Positions 61,721-64,000 of a stretch of DNA of 64,000 nt are shown piece by piece; positions within the stretch are counted from its first letter, which is position 1; every line of letters starts with the position of its first letter. The notes under the pieces were generated by a model that saw only the letters and a list, made by a program, of their open reading frames with translations, was not told the DNA's origin and did not search any database. The DNA comes from Geminicoccaceae bacterium. Its GTDB lineage: Bacteria > Pseudomonadota > Alphaproteobacteria > Geminicoccales > Geminicoccaceae. The DNA is taken from contig JANQPX010000065.1 in the NCBI GenBank assembly GCA_028285265.1, forward strand, positions 62,001 to 126,000. Direction: 5' to 3'. Both the position numbers and the translations under genes were made by a program.

Positions 61721-63208
61721 CTATCCGGCTGTTCGTCGTGGCTTTAGCCTGTTCGCAATGTTCGTCGGATACTTGGTCATCAATGTCCGCCATTGTGCTT
61801 GTTGCCTCTGCCGACCCAGCCGATGCGTTGTTAATGTCCATTGCTTGCTCGCCTGCCGGAGAGCCTGTTCGGCATCAACGCGACCTTTAAGAACGGCCAT
61901 GATTCCCTCACTCAGAGCACCAAAATACTCGCCCTGACCATTGAGGTAGAGATCAGGAATCGCTGAGCGCATGCAGCTTCGATGGGCAGCAAGAAACGGT
62001 TCGGTATAGGCTTCGATGATACGATCATCTTCATAATGCTCGGCTCGGTGAGGATCGAAGTAACCCTCGGGATCACTGACAGATCGCGTTGATTGCTCAG
62101 GGCTGCTTGCAAAGAGAGCGAAGAGATAAGCGATTTCAGGTTCCAGGCTTTGTTTGGTAACAACATAATCCCAACCCCAATTGAAGTAGGGCGTTACCAA
62201 TTTTTCACCATCGACGATTCCGCCAGGCGGGTTGCTAAACGCAAGTTTTCCACGAAGCCTGGATGTCGGGCCATTTAGGTGCTTTTGGGTGCCTCCCCAA
62301 CCGATGTTGCAGTAGATATCACCCCTTGCGTAAGCCTGCCAATTCTCAAACAGTCCGGCGGTTGGGGCCTTGGGGTAGAGTGATTGCGACGCCGTGACGA
62401 GCTCTTCGAGTGCGGTAACCCCGGCCTCACCGTCGATCATGGGGCTCATGTCGTCGTTGAAAGGCCAATACCCTTTCGCGTGAAAGCGAATCCACCATTC
62501 CCAAACGACATAGGAAGCCGTTCGGAAAAGTGCTCCTCCAAATTGGCCTTTGTCGGGTTCGTGAAAAAATGCCATCTGCTGATCGAGTTCTTGCCAAGTC
62601 TCGGGAATGCCCAGGGCATACCCGAATCGATCAGCATATCGACGTTGATTGTCCGCGTCGTCGAGCCAGGGCTTATTGTAAAACATTAGATACGCGTCGC
62701 CATCGGTTTGGTAACCGTAAATCCGCCCATCATAACTATCACCGATCGCGTAGAGCGACGTCTCCCTGAGTTCCTTGGGCTCGTAGCGTCTAACAAGCTC
62801 ACTTAGGTCCTTTAAGACCCCAGCTTCAGCCAATTCGGGGATACCGAAGGTTGCCGGCAGCGCCAAATCATAGCTATTGGAGGCGGCCATATGGTCCAGC
62901 ATGAGTTTGGTGTTAATGTCGTCGACAGCAGTGATGATGGTCTCGATGGTGATGCCGGTCATCTCTTCAAAGGCTGATACGACGGGCTGGACGTTTCCCT
63001 GCGAGCCGTTGGGGATGAGCAAGCGGAGCCCCACCTGTCGCTCCATTGCGAGGTTGCGTGCCTGTTCCGCCGACATGCGATCGAGGTTGGCCATCGGGAG
63101 CTTTGCATGCGCCAATAGCGGACAGGAGGCTGAGCCTAAAACTGCACCGACAGTACTCTGAAGGAATTGTCGGCGATCTAAGCCTGGGATACGCGCGCCT
63201 CTGATCAT
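61721..63208 (-). CDS. Extracellular solute-binding protein, PotD/family 1 type, Tat-exported
   Basis: 495 residues. Twin-arginine signal LDRRQFLQSTVGAVLGSASC at residues about 10-29. The mature part has GLRLLIPNGSQGNVQPVVSA, FEEMTGITIETIITAVDDIN, DYVVTKQSLEPEIAYLFALF and other features of spermidine/putrescine- or sugar-type binding proteins. No ABC permease genes are in the window. It is divergent from a TorS-like sensor gene with 110 bp between starts, which suggests that it presents its ligand to that sensor, as TorT does for TorS. Confidence 0.82.
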   Translation of the reverse strand: MIRGARIPGLDRRQFLQSTVGAVLGSASCPLLAHAKLPMANLDRMSAEQARNLAMERQVGLRLLIPNGSQGNVQPVVSAFEEMTGITIETIITAVDDINTKLMLDHMAASNSYDLALPATFGIPELAEAGVLKDLSELVRRYEPKELRETSLYAIGDSYDGRIYGYQTDGDAYLMFYNKPWLDDADNQRRYADRFGYALGIPETWQELDQQMAFFHEPDKGQFGGALFRTASYVVWEWWIRFHAKGYWPFNDDMSPMIDGEAGVTALEELVTASQSLYPKAPTAGLFENWQAYARGDIYCNIGWGGTQKHLNGPTSRLRGKLAFSNPPGGIVDGEKLVTPYFNWGWDYVVTKQSLEPEIAYLFALFASSPEQSTRSVSDPEGYFDPHRAEHYEDDRIIEAYTEPFLAAHRSCMRSAIPDLYLNGQGEYFGALSEGIMAVLKGRVDAEQALRQASKQWTLTTHRLGRQRQQAQWRTLMTKYPTNIANRLKPRRTAG

Positions 63209-63318
63209 TCGTCGACCCCGATCCTTCCACAGAAAGCATTGATCTTATAACGTCATTATCTATAGGTAATAACTTGCCTTTAGCGAGAGAGCTATGCGGG
63301 TAGGGGTCTTGGTTGTCA

Positions 63319-64000
63319 ATGTTCCAAAGTTCAAGCATCAAACGTCTTCGCTTCGCCTTTCTTGTGATGGTGGGCTTGACGCTTCTCGGTCTGGTGGCTG
63401 GCTCCATCACGTTTGCTTTTAACTATCGAACTCAGCAACGTTTTTTGACCGACACCACACCGTTCCTGGTGAATGTCGAGGAGGTTTCGAGAGCATCGGT
63501 TCGCTTTACGTCAACGATTGATGAACTTCGGGCAGTCGAGACATTGGAGCGTCTTGACCGCGTCTTAGTCGACCATCGTGTCGAGCTCGATGCTCTCAAG
63601 GCTGGAATCCTAAGGTTGCTTGAACAAAAATCTGATTTCCAATCTGCGGCTGACCTCGAAGATCTTGTCCAACACCTAGCAGCGCTTGAGACTCCCTACG
63701 GCAATGCCTTGCGCGTTCGCATCGATGCCAGCAATCGACTAGATCAATTACAGCGGGCCGTCAGCTCGGAAGTAAGACGGTTGCTCGATCAATTGAGCCC
63801 TCATTTGCTTGATGCATCGCTTGAAATGATCGACCTGATTCAATCGGACCAACGTGAGCACGATGCACGCCTCGAAAAACTGAATAGAACATGGAATGAA
63901 GTTCGGCTTCTTACTGAGATCAGCTCTGCTGCCGAGACGTTTCTTCAGGCGAACTTCGTGAGCCAGCTTGAATGGCAGGAAGCACCGACAACCTTAAGAG
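63319..64000 (+). CDS. Sensor protein, TorS-like periplasmic part (3' end outside window)
   Basis: The frame starts at ATG 63319 and is open to the right edge (227 codons). Basic start KRLRFAFLVMVGLTLLGLVA with a membrane segment (about 10-33), then a long helical, charged periplasmic region (VEEVSRASVRFTSTIDELRA, LDRVLVDHRVELDALKAGIL, ASLEMIDLIQSDQREHDARL). This helical-bundle layout is that of TorS-type sensor kinases, which receive signal from a periplasmic binding protein. The kinase domain should lie beyond the window. It is divergent from the PotD-like binding protein gene. Confidence 0.65.
   Translation, partial: MFQSSSIKRLRFAFLVMVGLTLLGLVAGSITFAFNYRTQQRFLTDTTPFLVNVEEVSRASVRFTSTIDELRAVETLERLDRVLVDHRVELDALKAGILRLLEQKSDFQSAADLEDLVQHLAALETPYGNALRVRIDASNRLDQLQRAVSSEVRRLLDQLSPHLLDASLEMIDLIQSDQREHDARLEKLNRTWNEVRLLTEISSAAETFLQANFVSQLEWQEAPTTLR

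Noticed and set aside
61527-61937. 136-codon plus-strand frame
   Set aside because: It spans the antisense ends of the CheY-like and PotD-like genes; no supporting start or family signal.
1-64000. Mobile elements, tRNA or rRNA genes, CRISPR arrays, attachment sites
   Set aside because: I looked for transposase and integrase motifs, terminal repeats, tRNA-like cloverleaf ends and regularly spaced repeats by eye and saw none. A tRNA or covariance-model search could still find small RNA genes.

Overview
The window reads as ordinary chromosome of a moderately GC-rich alphaproteobacterium. The indications are codon use, Tat-exported binding proteins, branched-chain-type ABC transporters, ThuA/ThuB-like proteins and a very large set of sensor kinases. 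No rRNA, tRNA, CRISPR array, phage or insertion sequence was recognised, and there is no marker that fixes the genus. Genes are dense on both strands; most are single genes or runs of two to five.

Left part (1-6.5 kb): scattered catabolic and regulatory genes. These are a LysR regulator cut by the left edge, a Sel1-repeat protein, a LysE exporter, a PaaI-type thioesterase, an MhpA-like FAD hydroxylase translationally coupled to a DUF2783 protein, and a DUF5519 protein divergent from a LysR regulator with a clear dyad operator.

Aromatic block (6.5-18 kb), the most unusual region. On the minus strand, a glutathione-transferase::intradiol ring-cleavage dioxygenase fusion is followed 14 bp later by a YqiK-type flotillin. 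Divergent from it is a complete branched-chain-type ABC importer (binding protein, two ATPases, two permeases). Its LivM-type permease is fused in frame to a TfdB/phenol-hydroxylase-type FAD monooxygenase. A haloacid-dehalogenase-like gene follows. I read this as a membrane-organised pathway: import of a phenolic compound, hydroxylation at the permease, ring cleavage by the GST-linked dioxygenase, with a flotillin scaffold.

Middle (18-29 kb): an arginase-family enzyme with a changed metal-ligand motif, a degraded stretch with an amber-interrupted frame, an alpha/beta hydrolase, a membrane histidine kinase, a radical SAM/sugar-transferase pair, and a redox group. The redox group is a kinase with a periplasmic haem-c motif, two cupredoxins and a MauG-type dihaem protein.

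29-44 kb: a chemoreceptor, ThuA and ThuB-like proteins, a haemolysin III protein, a DUF3179 protein, a PAS kinase, an envelope group (Aat-like protein, flippase, CelD-type acyltransferase) and a LysR/TauE divergent pair.

44-64 kb: a signalling-rich region. It holds a triple-PAS kinase, a binding protein next to a GGDEF-EAL protein, a receiver-kinase hybrid, RadC, a receiver-like protein, two consecutive CheB-CheR-PAS fusions (the second ending in a kinase), a CheY-like receiver, and a PotD-like binding protein divergent from a TorS-like sensor cut by the right edge. About seven sensor kinases occur in the window, but no response regulator with a recognisable DNA-binding output domain.
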